A stretch of DNA of 64,000 bases. Origin: Clostridia bacterium (GTDB lineage: Bacteria; Bacillota; Clostridia; Lachnospirales; Lachnospiraceae). How positions within the stretch are numbered: position 1 is the first letter of the stretch; every line of letters begins with the position of its first letter. Shown here piece after piece: positions 8,725-16,476 of the stretch. Location of the stretch: assembly GCA_009929525.1 (NCBI GenBank), contig SAAH01000008.1:1-64000 (forward strand), given 5' to 3'. The notes beneath the pieces are model-generated. The model was not told the DNA's origin and did no database searches. It saw only the letters and a list, made by a program, of their open reading frames with translations. Position numbers and translations under genes: made by a program.

Positions 8725-9864
8725 TTGGATAATAAAATAGAGAAAAAAGGAAAAATGACAGATAACGAAAATAAAAATCATGAAATAAATCGTAAAGCGG
8801 CCAGTGATGAAAATCCAGGTGGAGATACTGCCGTGCATAAGAGGAGAGTTCGTTACAAAGGAACGCATCCAAGAAACTACAATGAAAAATATAAGGAACT
8901 GCATCCGGAAAAGTACGCGGATACGATAGAGAAAGTTATCAGTAAGGGCAGCACCCCCGCAGGAATGCATATTTCTATCTGTGTAAAAGAGATTCTTGAT
9001 TTTTTGCAGATCCAGCCGGGACAAAAAGGTCTTGATGCTACGCTAGGATACGGCGGACATACATCGAAGATGCTGGAATGCCTGAAGGGACAGGGGCATA
9101 TGTATGCGTTGGATGTGGATCCTATAGAGATGGCAAAGACGAAGGTAAGGCTGGAAGAAAAAGGATTTGGTTCGGATATACTTACGATCAAACAACTTAA
9201 TTTCGCTGATATCGATCAGTTAGTACCGGAATCAGGAACTTTTGATTTTGTATTGGCAGATCTGGGCGTGTCATCCATGCAGATCGATAACCCGGAAAGG
9301 GGATTTTCTTACAAGACAGAGGGTCCCTTAGATCTTCGCCTTAATCCTGAAAAGGGAATTTCGGCTGCCGAGAGATTAAAAACAATTTCCCAGCCTGAAC
9401 TGGAGGGAATGCTTTTGGAAAATTCTGACGAACCATATGCCAGTGAGATTTCCAAAGTGATTATCCAGGAACGAAAAAGAGGAAATGCGATCACTACGAC
9501 TACTCAGTTGTATCAGGCGATAGAAAAGGCTCTGGTCCTTGTTCCGGCAGCAGAGAAAAAGGATGCAGTCAAAAAGTCATGTGCAAGGACATTCCAGGCT
9601 CTGAGAATCGATGTGAACAGCGAATTTGAGGTGCTGGAGGCATTTTTGGAGAAGCTGCCACAGGTCCTTTCAAAAGGAGGCCGGGTTGCGATCCTGACCT
9701 TCCATTCGGGGGAGGACAGACTTGTGAAAAAGTCATTTAAAAGCCTGTATAAAGAGGGTGTTTATGAAGATATAGCAAAAGATGTGATCCGTCCATCTGC
9801 TGAAGAATGCCGTATGAACAGCAGAGCCCGTTCTACAAAGATGCGATGGGCCATCAAAGCGTAG
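8725..9864 (+). CDS. rsmH: RsmH-family 16S rRNA (cytosine1402-N4)-methyltransferase with N-terminal extension
   Basis: Methylates N4 of C1402 in the 16S rRNA decoding centre. The SAM-dependent methyltransferase core is clear: DATLGYGGHTSKML, FDFVLADLGVSSMQID, RGFSYKTEGPLDLR and the C-terminal GGRVAILTFHSGEDRLVKK. At 379 residues it is about 65 longer than usual; the extra N-terminus is charged and contains KGTHPRNYNEKYKELHPEKY. The TTG start is supported by AGGAG eight bases upstream. The usual N-terminal HxPVLLxEV motif is replaced by HISICVKEILDFL. The gene is outside the dcw cluster where rsmH normally lies next to ftsL and pbpB, so it may be a second paralogue. Confidence 0.85.
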   Translation: MDNKIEKKGKMTDNENKNHEINRKAASDENPGGDTAVHKRRVRYKGTHPRNYNEKYKELHPEKYADTIEKVISKGSTPAGMHISICVKEILDFLQIQPGQKGLDATLGYGGHTSKMLECLKGQGHMYALDVDPIEMAKTKVRLEEKGFGSDILTIKQLNFADIDQLVPESGTFDFVLADLGVSSMQIDNPERGFSYKTEGPLDLRLNPEKGISAAERLKTISQPELEGMLLENSDEPYASEISKVIIQERKRGNAITTTTQLYQAIEKALVLVPAAEKKDAVKKSCARTFQALRIDVNSEFEVLEAFLEKLPQVLSKGGRVAILTFHSGEDRLVKKSFKSLYKEGVYEDIAKDVIRPSAEECRMNSRARSTKMRWAIKA

Positions 9865-9922
9865 ATGGCTAGATGACAAGTATACAATATAGTGTGAAGA
9901 ATAGGACGGGAGAGAAAGAGTA

Positions 9923-10654
9923 ATGATCAAAGCGGTATTGTGGGATGTGGACGGAACTCTTTTGAATTTTGAAAAATCAGAAAAATATGCATTGAATAAG
10001 TGCTTTTCCATTTTTCATCTTGGAGAATGTACAGATGAGATGATAGTCAGGTATTCTGAAATCAACAGGAGTTACTGGCAGGCACTAGAAGCCGGAAAAA
10101 TCACAAAAAAAGAAGTTCTTATAAACCGGTTTCGCGATTTCTTTGAAAAAGAGCATATTAAATTTGAACAGGTGAGTGAATTTAATGAGGAATACCAGAT
10201 CCGCCTGGGAGATAAATACTTTTTTAATGACAATGCATATGAGCTTATGAAGAAACTGCAGGGAAAAGTGAAACAATATGCAGTGACGAATGGAACTCAT
10301 ATGGCACAGAAAAGAAAACTGGAGAACTCAGGACTTGATAAACTCTTTGACGATATATTTATATCGGATGATGTGGGAATTGATAAACCAAATATAGAGT
10401 ATTTTGACCATGTGGAAAGACAAATAGGAGGTTATGATAAACAGGAAATGATGATCGTAGGTGATTCATTGACCAGTGATATACAGGGTGGAAATAATGC
10501 AGGAATCCTATGTTGTTGGTATAATCCTTCGGGAAAGAAAACAGACAAAAAATTAAGGATTGATTATGAAATCAGCGACCTGCATCAGGTTGAAGCAATA
10601 ATCTCCGGTACATGCTCAAAAATATATAGGAAAACCATGTCCTTGGAAGCCTGA
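9923..10654 (+). CDS. HAD-superfamily hydrolase, YjjG-like nucleotidase
   Basis: A 243-residue haloacid-dehalogenase phosphatase. Motif I is VLWDVDGTLL near residues 5-14 (the nucleophile is the first Asp), motif II is the VTNGT strand near 115, motif III the Lys in KRKLENSG, and motif IV MIVGDSLTSDIQGGNNAGI near 175-193. The overall pattern, including the helical cap and the GIDKPNIEYFDHV segment, resembles YjjG-type pyrimidine 5'-nucleotidases that clean non-canonical dNMPs. The start follows a GGGAGAG ribosome binding site. A generic HAD phosphatase cannot be excluded. It sits between rRNA methyltransferase genes and a lipoprotein with no obvious functional link. Confidence 0.8.
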   Translation: MIKAVLWDVDGTLLNFEKSEKYALNKCFSIFHLGECTDEMIVRYSEINRSYWQALEAGKITKKEVLINRFRDFFEKEHIKFEQVSEFNEEYQIRLGDKYFFNDNAYELMKKLQGKVKQYAVTNGTHMAQKRKLENSGLDKLFDDIFISDDVGIDKPNIEYFDHVERQIGGYDKQEMMIVGDSLTSDIQGGNNAGILCCWYNPSGKKTDKKLRIDYEISDLHQVEAIISGTCSKIYRKTMSLEA

Positions 10655-10695
10655 GATATTTTTGGTGTCATGGATGGCGAAAGATAGGGGAAGAG

Positions 10696-11937
10696 ATGGA
10701 GCAGGATAAGAAAATGAAAAAGAAAAGAAAAAGAAAACATTTGGTCCAAATGACGTTACTATGTTTCGTTTGTCTTTTTCTTTGTGCATGCACAACGATA
10801 GACGGTGATGTTCCCGGAAAAAAAGAAGTATCCAAATATGTAAAAGAATCGGTATCGGAAAAATATGAACTGGAATCAGTGGAAAAGATACAAGAGCACC
10901 CTGACAAGGTAGAATATACATATTCTTCAAAAAAACGTGATTTAATATTTCATGCATACAGTTATCTGGCAAATATTACTATTGACGCATGTTCAACCTC
11001 ATTCTACTCAAGAGAGATTTCCTGTGATTATGTCAGTATAATGCAAGAACTGTATTATGATGATGCAGAAAAGATCCTGAAAAATGCAGAATGTTATGAT
11101 AAAGAAGATGAAGTCTTTATGATTCATGACTTTGATGATGTGGCAGACATTGCTAAAACCATAATACAGGCAGACCGGATATATTCAAAAGAACTGGAAT
11201 ACAATGATAAAGCGTTTCTCAAAGAGAACCCGTTGATGGATCTTGTTATCTGGCGCACGGATCCTCTCGATGAAGAATCCTGGATATATGTGGGCAGGGA
11301 AAATCTTACAGGAACCAGAGAATATAGTGAGGTATATGGCAGCATCACAAAGAAATATGCTCAGCTGTGCTGCGACAACCACATAACGGATAAGAAAATT
11401 CCGGAAAAATACACCAGGGATCTTCATGTAAGCACTCTGAACACGATCATGCTGAATGGTAAAGAGATGCTGTATGATATCAACGATACTCCTTACAGTA
11501 CATATGGACTTACTACAGATAGTGTTCGAAAATCCTGGTATAATAAACAATTTGACAGTTATATGCTGGTATGCGATATCGGGCTGATGCCGGAGAACGG
11601 CAGCGGGTTCATGGTGATAAATGAATATGTAACTGCACTGGGCGGGACCTATCATCTGGATACAGAAAAAATGATCACAAAATGGAAGATCGGAACTGAC
11701 AGATATGAAATGCGTGCAAAGTACTCAAAGAAGGATGATGAAGATTCAGTGATTTCTTTGGATATAAAAAAGAATGGAGAAAAACTGGATATTCGATACC
11801 TGACCTATAAGGAAGACAGAGAGGTAGGGATTTCTTTTGGTGTAGGTATTCCGGTAGAAGATTTTGTGAAACTATTTGATCTTGATTATAAAATAGATGA
11901 GGAAAATGAAACACTCATATTTGAAAGCAAAGAGTAG
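10696..11937 (+). CDS. Lipoprotein of unknown function
   Basis: I do not recognise this 413-residue protein. It has a basic N-terminus (KKKRKRKH), a hydrophobic segment and a lipobox (LFLCAC near residues 31-36), so it should be lipid-anchored outside the membrane. The mature part is soluble, rich in Asp/Glu/Lys/Tyr, without obvious repeats or metal motifs. The final 60 residues (IPVEDFVKLFDLDY...) look like a beta-rich domain. The start is the ATG after AGGGGAAG. It is followed by another lipoprotein gene after 42 bases, so the two may be co-transcribed and act on the same ligand, but this is inference. Confidence 0.75.
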   Translation: MEQDKKMKKKRKRKHLVQMTLLCFVCLFLCACTTIDGDVPGKKEVSKYVKESVSEKYELESVEKIQEHPDKVEYTYSSKKRDLIFHAYSYLANITIDACSTSFYSREISCDYVSIMQELYYDDAEKILKNAECYDKEDEVFMIHDFDDVADIAKTIIQADRIYSKELEYNDKAFLKENPLMDLVIWRTDPLDEESWIYVGRENLTGTREYSEVYGSITKKYAQLCCDNHITDKKIPEKYTRDLHVSTLNTIMLNGKEMLYDINDTPYSTYGLTTDSVRKSWYNKQFDSYMLVCDIGLMPENGSGFMVINEYVTALGGTYHLDTEKMITKWKIGTDRYEMRAKYSKKDDEDSVISLDIKKNGEKLDIRYLTYKEDREVGISFGVGIPVEDFVKLFDLDYKIDEENETLIFESKE

Positions 11938-11979
11938 CTGTTTTAAAAGGGACATCACAAGGAGAGGTTGGCATAAGAC

Positions 11980-12942
11980 ATGATTCAGCGGATAAAGTTA
12001 AAAGCTATATTCTTCGTATTGCTATTGCTTAGTCTGGCAGGATGCAGCTTCAGCAACGAGAAAGATACGACAAAAGTCAAAGAGGACAGCTTTGTGATCG
12101 GTGTGGTCACAAAGTCCAGTGGAAGTGAATACTGGATGTCTGTATATGCAGGGCTTAATAATGCGGCCAAAGACCATAATGTGAAGGTTGTCATTCTTTC
12201 GCCTGAATCAGAAGAAGATAAAAAAATCCAGAAAAAAATGATACTGGATCTTTTATTGAGAAAAGTGGATGCACTGGCCGTATCACCTGTGGATTCTTAT
12301 GACAATGAGGACTATATTTCCATGGCCAAAGAGATGGAGATACCGGTATACGCCTATGATACATCCATAGAAGACTGTGAGGTGCCATACATAGGGATAG
12401 ATAATGAGAAAGCAGGATATGAGCTGGCAAAGTGCATGGCCCAAAAGTTGGATGAAAAAGGTGATATTGCTGTGATCGCAGGAAGTTTGATCCAATCTTC
12501 CCATGCACTGCGCCTTCAGGGGTTTGAGCGTGGAATCAAAGAGTATCCGGATATGGACATTCAAGTGATCAAAAGCGGTTACAGTAATGAGCAGATCACC
12601 CAGCAGGATCTGGATCAGCTATTGATTGATCATCCTAAGGTAAAGGGGATCATGACTACAAGTGCGGTGACAGCACTGGGAATTACAGAGGCAACAAAAG
12701 GGACAGGAATCGAAATTGTTTCTGTGGATGCACAGGAAGATGCGCTTCTTGCAGTGGAGGATGGCCGTATCCTGGCATTGGCGGCACAGCCGGGATATGA
12801 TATCGGGTATGATACGATCAGCTATATTGTGGAAGCAAGAGACTCAAAAAAGCAGGAGAAAGATAGAATCCTTAATGTGGAAATATTGACGAAGGAAAAT
12901 GTTTCCCAGTATAGAGATGAAAATTCACAGATTCAAAAATAA
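11980..12942 (+). CDS. Orphan RbsB-type sugar-binding lipoprotein (periplasmic binding protein fold)
   Basis: A 320-residue substrate-binding protein of the type I periplasmic-binding family used by ribose/xylose-type ABC importers. A lipobox (LLSLAGC, Cys about residue 22) anchors it to the membrane. The ribose-binding-like signature is present: FVIGVVTKSSGSEYW near 38, KVDALAVSPVDS near 90, YIGIDNEKAGYELA near 135, GIMTTSAVTALGI near 220 and GYDIGYDTISYIV near 270. No ABC permease or ATPase gene is nearby. A strong terminator follows, then a symporter gene and a YesM/YesN-type two-component system, so a sensing role feeding the kinase is possible. The ligand is probably a sugar but unknown. 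The ribosome binding site AAGGAGAGG is rather far from the ATG. Confidence 0.83.
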   Translation: MIQRIKLKAIFFVLLLLSLAGCSFSNEKDTTKVKEDSFVIGVVTKSSGSEYWMSVYAGLNNAAKDHNVKVVILSPESEEDKKIQKKMILDLLLRKVDALAVSPVDSYDNEDYISMAKEMEIPVYAYDTSIEDCEVPYIGIDNEKAGYELAKCMAQKLDEKGDIAVIAGSLIQSSHALRLQGFERGIKEYPDMDIQVIKSGYSNEQITQQDLDQLLIDHPKVKGIMTTSAVTALGITEATKGTGIEIVSVDAQEDALLAVEDGRILALAAQPGYDIGYDTISYIVEARDSKKQEKDRILNVEILTKENVSQYRDENSQIQK

Positions 12943-12981
12943 AACACAAAACCTAAAAATAAGAACCAATATTTTGTATGT

Positions 12982-13018
12982 AAAAGTTTGCCTTTTTTGT
13001 AAAAGGCAGCTTTTTTTT
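12982..13018 (+). terminator. Intrinsic terminator after the binding-protein gene
   Basis: TGCCTTTT and AAAAGGCA pair (12989-12996 with 13001-13008), extended outward by AAAAG/CTTTT, followed by eight T. It separates the lipoprotein pair from the symporter gene. Confidence 0.85.
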
Positions 13019-13132
13019 ATTACAGATAAAAAAATCCACGATTTTCCAAAAATCCTCACACTGGGAATTGAATAGAAAACAGGTAAAATAAGGATATAGA
13101 AAAGAAAGCACAACGAAAGGCAGGAATGTGTG

Positions 13133-14524
13133 ATGGAAAAGAAAACTAACAGTATGATTACAGGAAAACCACTCAAATGGGGGACTAAGCTCTCTTACGC
13201 CGGCGGAGATGTGGCCTGTAATGTAATTTTTGGAATGATCGGAACTTTACTTACGTTATTTTACACAGATTATGTGGGAATAAGCCCGGCGATCGTAGGA
13301 CTTATCATGTTGTTGTCAAGGCTCTTTGATGGAGTATCCGATCTGATCATGGGAATCATCGTAGAAAAGACAAAATCAAGATGGGGAAAATCAAGACCCT
13401 GGATTTTGTGGATGAGTATCCCTTATGCAGTTTCAGCAGTTCTTCTGCTTACGGTCCCCCATACAACAGGCCTGCTGCAGTTTATTTATCTGTTCGTAAC
13501 CTATAACTTCTGTACGACGATCTGCTATACTGCGATCAATCTTCCTTACGGAAGTCTTTCAGCGATGATGACAAGAGCATCTCAGGAAAGAGATATGCTG
13601 AGTGTTGTACGTATGGGACTTTCACCACTGGGAAGAATCGTAGCTGTTACCTGTACCCTTCCTCTGGTAAAGCTGTTTGGAGATGATCAGGCAGCATGGG
13701 TGAAAACAATGAGTATCTGGGCAGTACTGGCATTAATACTTCTTTTGATCTGTTTCTTCAGATGTGAGGAGACTGTTCATATCGAGGCAAAAGAAAAGGC
13801 TGAAAAAATCAAATTGAAAGATGGTTTGAAAGCTTTATTTAAGAATCAATATTTTTGGGCAGTTATGATCCTATGGATGTTCCAGAGCGTATCATTTGGT
13901 ATATCAGGAACTATCCTGCCATATTACTGCAAGTACATTTTGGGAAATGATACATGGATGTACAGTGCACTTTTTTTGACAGAAACATTAGTTTTAGTAG
14001 TAGGAATCTTTGCATGTGCACCTCTTATCAAAAAGTTTGGAAAAAGAAATATTGCTTTAGCTGGTTCGTTGATAGCTTTTTCAGGTCAGTTGCTGTTCTT
14101 CCTGAACCCATACAGCTTTCCATGGGTAGTCATGAGTTGTGTGACAAGAGCAATCGGACTTGCACCGCTTAATGCAGTGGTATTTGGTATGATCGGTGAT
14201 GTAGTGGAATTTGGACAGTGGAAAACGCATATCCGTCAGGAAAGCCTTATATTTGCAGGCGGCTCTATAGGAACAAAGGTTGGTGCCGGAATAGCATCTG
14301 CTGCCATGACAGTACTTTTATCTGTAGCTGGATATGTCAGCTCCACGACAGGAAATGTAGTACAGCCGCAGCAGGCACTGGATACCATCGTATCCATCTA
14401 CAAATTTGGCCCGATCATGGTTGCGGTATGTGTGTTCATTACATTGCTGTTCTACAGATTGGATGAGAAGTATGATGGAATTATGATCGAACTGGGTGAG
14501 AGAGAAGCCCTTGGAGAACTATAA
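13133..14524 (+). CDS. GPH-family sugar:cation symporter (MelB-like)
   Basis: A 463-residue, 12-helix membrane transporter of the glycoside-pentoside-hexuronide:cation symporter family. Signatures include the opening WGTKLSYAGGDVACN, LFTLFY-type first helices, the cytoplasmic loop RLFDGVSDLIMGIIVEKTKSRWGKSRPWILW near 60-95, and a second-half repeat beginning NQYFWAVMILW near 240. Substrates in the family are glycosides, pentosides or hexuronides; which one is moved here cannot be read. A GTG at 13130 immediately precedes the chosen ATG; the GAAAGGCAGG ribosome binding site suits either. It is a single-gene unit between two terminators and sits beside a YesM/YesN two-component system that may control it. 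Confidence 0.88.
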   Translation: MEKKTNSMITGKPLKWGTKLSYAGGDVACNVIFGMIGTLLTLFYTDYVGISPAIVGLIMLLSRLFDGVSDLIMGIIVEKTKSRWGKSRPWILWMSIPYAVSAVLLLTVPHTTGLLQFIYLFVTYNFCTTICYTAINLPYGSLSAMMTRASQERDMLSVVRMGLSPLGRIVAVTCTLPLVKLFGDDQAAWVKTMSIWAVLALILLLICFFRCEETVHIEAKEKAEKIKLKDGLKALFKNQYFWAVMILWMFQSVSFGISGTILPYYCKYILGNDTWMYSALFLTETLVLVVGIFACAPLIKKFGKRNIALAGSLIAFSGQLLFFLNPYSFPWVVMSCVTRAIGLAPLNAVVFGMIGDVVEFGQWKTHIRQESLIFAGGSIGTKVGAGIASAAMTVLLSVAGYVSSTTGNVVQPQQALDTIVSIYKFGPIMVAVCVFITLLFYRLDEKYDGIMIELGEREALGEL

Positions 14525-14560
14525 AATATGCAGACAAAGTGATAACGCTGCAATTTAGAG

Positions 14561-14596
14561 GAAATATTGGTGCATTTGTGCCAATATTTCTTTTAT
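14561..14596 (+). terminator. Intrinsic terminator after the GPH symporter
   Basis: GAAATATTGG (14561-14570) and CCAATATTTC (14581-14590) form a 10-bp stem around a 10-base loop, followed by TTTTATT. Confidence 0.75.
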
Positions 14597-14603
14597 TGGT
14601 ATC

Positions 14604-14651
14604 GTGACAGTTTTATAAAGTATGGTATAATACCGACAGGTATTATACCAT
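14604..14651 (+). promoter_or_regulatory. Promoter overlapped by a perfect 13-bp palindrome, upstream of the sensor kinase
   Basis: GTGACA (14604-14609) and TATAAT (14626-14631) with a 16-base spacer form a plausible promoter. The -10 box lies inside ATGGTATAATACC (14622-14634), which is repeated as the exact inverted copy GGTATTATACCAT (14639-14651) after four bases. Such an arm-spacer-arm layout across the -10 and start site fits an operator for a dimeric regulator; as RNA it would be a stable hairpin. Confidence 0.5.
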
Positions 14652-14710
14652 ATGCATCACGATGCATATGCTGTCGCGTGGGCGACCCATGGCCATTCGG
14701 CCGGTATAAT
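14642..14710 (+). ncRNA. Cloverleaf-like structured leader of the sensor-kinase gene (candidate)
   Basis: An outer 8-bp stem ATTATACC (14642-14649) / GGTATAAT (14703-14710) encloses three successive hairpins: ATATGCAT...ATGCATAT (14650-14669), GTCGC...GCGAC (14673-14686) and GGCC...GGCC (14691-14702). The 69-nt fold resembles a cloverleaf but has none of the tRNA invariant bases. Its 5' arm overlaps the second arm of the upstream palindrome, so the two structures exclude each other. The region is GC-richer than its surroundings. It ends 30 bases before the kinase start. Function unknown. Confidence 0.45.
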
Positions 14711-14739
14711 AATTCATACGAATGTATAAAGGAGAAACT

Positions 14740-16458
14740 ATGCGGCACAGTATCAGAAGTAAATTGCTGATGGCAATTTTAGTAGTGACTGTTCTTACGG
14801 TCAGCACGATCACGATGGCATTTTACTTCAAGTCTGCTGACATGATAGAAGAAAATTATTCAGAGAGCCTTTACGGACGAGTGGAGCAGATGACGAAATT
14901 GTTAGATGATTCCATAAAAGAGATATATTATATTAATCTAAAAACAGCAAGTGATGAGCAGTTATATAAAGAAATCAAAACATATCAAGGAACGAAATCA
15001 AATGAAAGCATCGATGCGATAGCACAGATATTGAGAACAAGTCAGGAGCAGTACAAAGATTTAAGTTCTCTTTATCTGATTTTACCAGATGAGGGGACGG
15101 CAGTGACTTCAGATGAATATCCTGTCTGTAAAAGAGAACTTTCATTGGAAAGCATAGAAGAAATTGAAAATACGGCATCTCATGAACCACTTCCTATGAT
15201 GACAAGAGATGTAGTGCATGAAGATGGCATTCTCCTTTCTGGCGTACAGACGATCAATGATGAAAATGGGGAGATACTGGCATATCTGGCAGCTAATATC
15301 CAGGAAAGAACCTTATATTATCAATACCTGGAACCACTGTATGATGATATTATCTCGGAGGCGATAGTGCTTTCGGAGAACAATGATATCATTACGAGCA
15401 AAGATTATGGCAGAGTGGGAGAATCTTATGAGGAAATGGATAAAATCCCGAAACGCAATGGATTTTTTGAACAAGAGGGAGAAGATACCATATGTATCTT
15501 TGAAAGAGGATATTTTTCAGGATGTGGAATATATCTGACGGTGCCTAAAAATCAGGTTTTAGGGGATCTGGCCCAGATGAGGACTTTTCTTTTGGGGGTA
15601 GTGGCGGCAGTGATATTTGTGGCGGTTCTTCTCGCCGGATATATTACGAGAGCAATCTGTAGGCCGATAAAGAACATGACTGATACTGTGGAACTGGTAG
15701 GTCAGGGTGAGCTGAGCCTGCGATTGGAGACTGCGGCAAAGGATGAGATCGGTGTACTTTGTACAGAATTCAATTCGATGCTTGATTACATAGAAAATCT
15801 GATCGCACAGGTCATTCAGGAAGAAAAACAAAAAAAAGATGCAGAACTAGAGGCTCTGCAATATCAGATCACACCTCATTTTATGTACAACACACTTAAT
15901 TCTATAAAATATTCAGCCCTCATCAAGGGTGAAAAGGAGATTGGTGGACTGCTTGAAGATTTTGTAGAGCTTTTACAGGCAAGTATCAATAAAAAGGGGA
16001 CTTTTATCACGGTAGCGGATGAACTTCATATATTGATGAATTATGTCCATCTTCAGCAGTTTCGATATCAGGAGAGTTTTGAAGTGATCTATGAGGTGGA
16101 TTTGGAGGCAAGTGGGTGCTATATTCCACGTTTGATCCTGCAGCCTTTGGTGGAAAATGCGATTCTTCACGGGATCGATATGAAGAATAAAAAAGGGCAG
16201 ATCAAAATCCAGGGCAAAATAGAGAATGAAGATAGATTAACACTGACGGTTTCAGACAATGGACGTGGAATGAGTAAAGAACAAATAGACGAACTATTAA
16301 ACAACAAAACAAAAAAGACCAGTGGACTTAGTGCTGTCGGCATACCAAATATCAGAGAGCGTCTGGAACTTTATTATGGAGATAAGGGCGGTATCGGATA
16401 TGAAAGCACGCCGGAGGGCACTACGGCCTGTATTTATTTACCTGTAAATAGACAATAA
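14740..16458 (+). CDS. YesM-type sensor histidine kinase
   Basis: A 572-residue two-component kinase of the LytS/YesM class. It has an N-terminal membrane helix (about 8-28), an extracytoplasmic sensing region (about 30-280, Cache-like layout), a second helix (about 283-305), a HAMP linker (ITRAICRPIKNMTDTVE onward), and the His_kinase domain with phospho-acceptor His about residue 380 in QITPHFMYNTLNSIKY. The ATPase N box is LVENAILHGI, followed by the G1 motif SDNGRGMS. AAAGGAG six bases upstream fixes the ATG at 14740 rather than the track's 14722. The response regulator follows after 18 bases. This class typically responds to carbohydrates and activates nearby transport genes. Confidence 0.92.
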   Translation: MRHSIRSKLLMAILVVTVLTVSTITMAFYFKSADMIEENYSESLYGRVEQMTKLLDDSIKEIYYINLKTASDEQLYKEIKTYQGTKSNESIDAIAQILRTSQEQYKDLSSLYLILPDEGTAVTSDEYPVCKRELSLESIEEIENTASHEPLPMMTRDVVHEDGILLSGVQTINDENGEILAYLAANIQERTLYYQYLEPLYDDIISEAIVLSENNDIITSKDYGRVGESYEEMDKIPKRNGFFEQEGEDTICIFERGYFSGCGIYLTVPKNQVLGDLAQMRTFLLGVVAAVIFVAVLLAGYITRAICRPIKNMTDTVELVGQGELSLRLETAAKDEIGVLCTEFNSMLDYIENLIAQVIQEEKQKKDAELEALQYQITPHFMYNTLNSIKYSALIKGEKEIGGLLEDFVELLQASINKKGTFITVADELHILMNYVHLQQFRYQESFEVIYEVDLEASGCYIPRLILQPLVENAILHGIDMKNKKGQIKIQGKIENEDRLTLTVSDNGRGMSKEQIDELLNNKTKKTSGLSAVGIPNIRERLELYYGDKGGIGYESTPEGTTACIYLPVNRQ

Positions 16459-16476
16459 TAAGAAAAGGGAAAATAT

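Noticed and set aside
14642-14710. tRNA gene
   Set aside because: The three-hairpin fold looks like a cloverleaf, but the T-loop, D-loop and anticodon invariants and arm lengths are wrong.
14567-14770. 67-residue ORF across the kinase leader
   Set aside because: Spans a terminator and hairpins, no ribosome binding site, and overlaps the kinase start out of frame.
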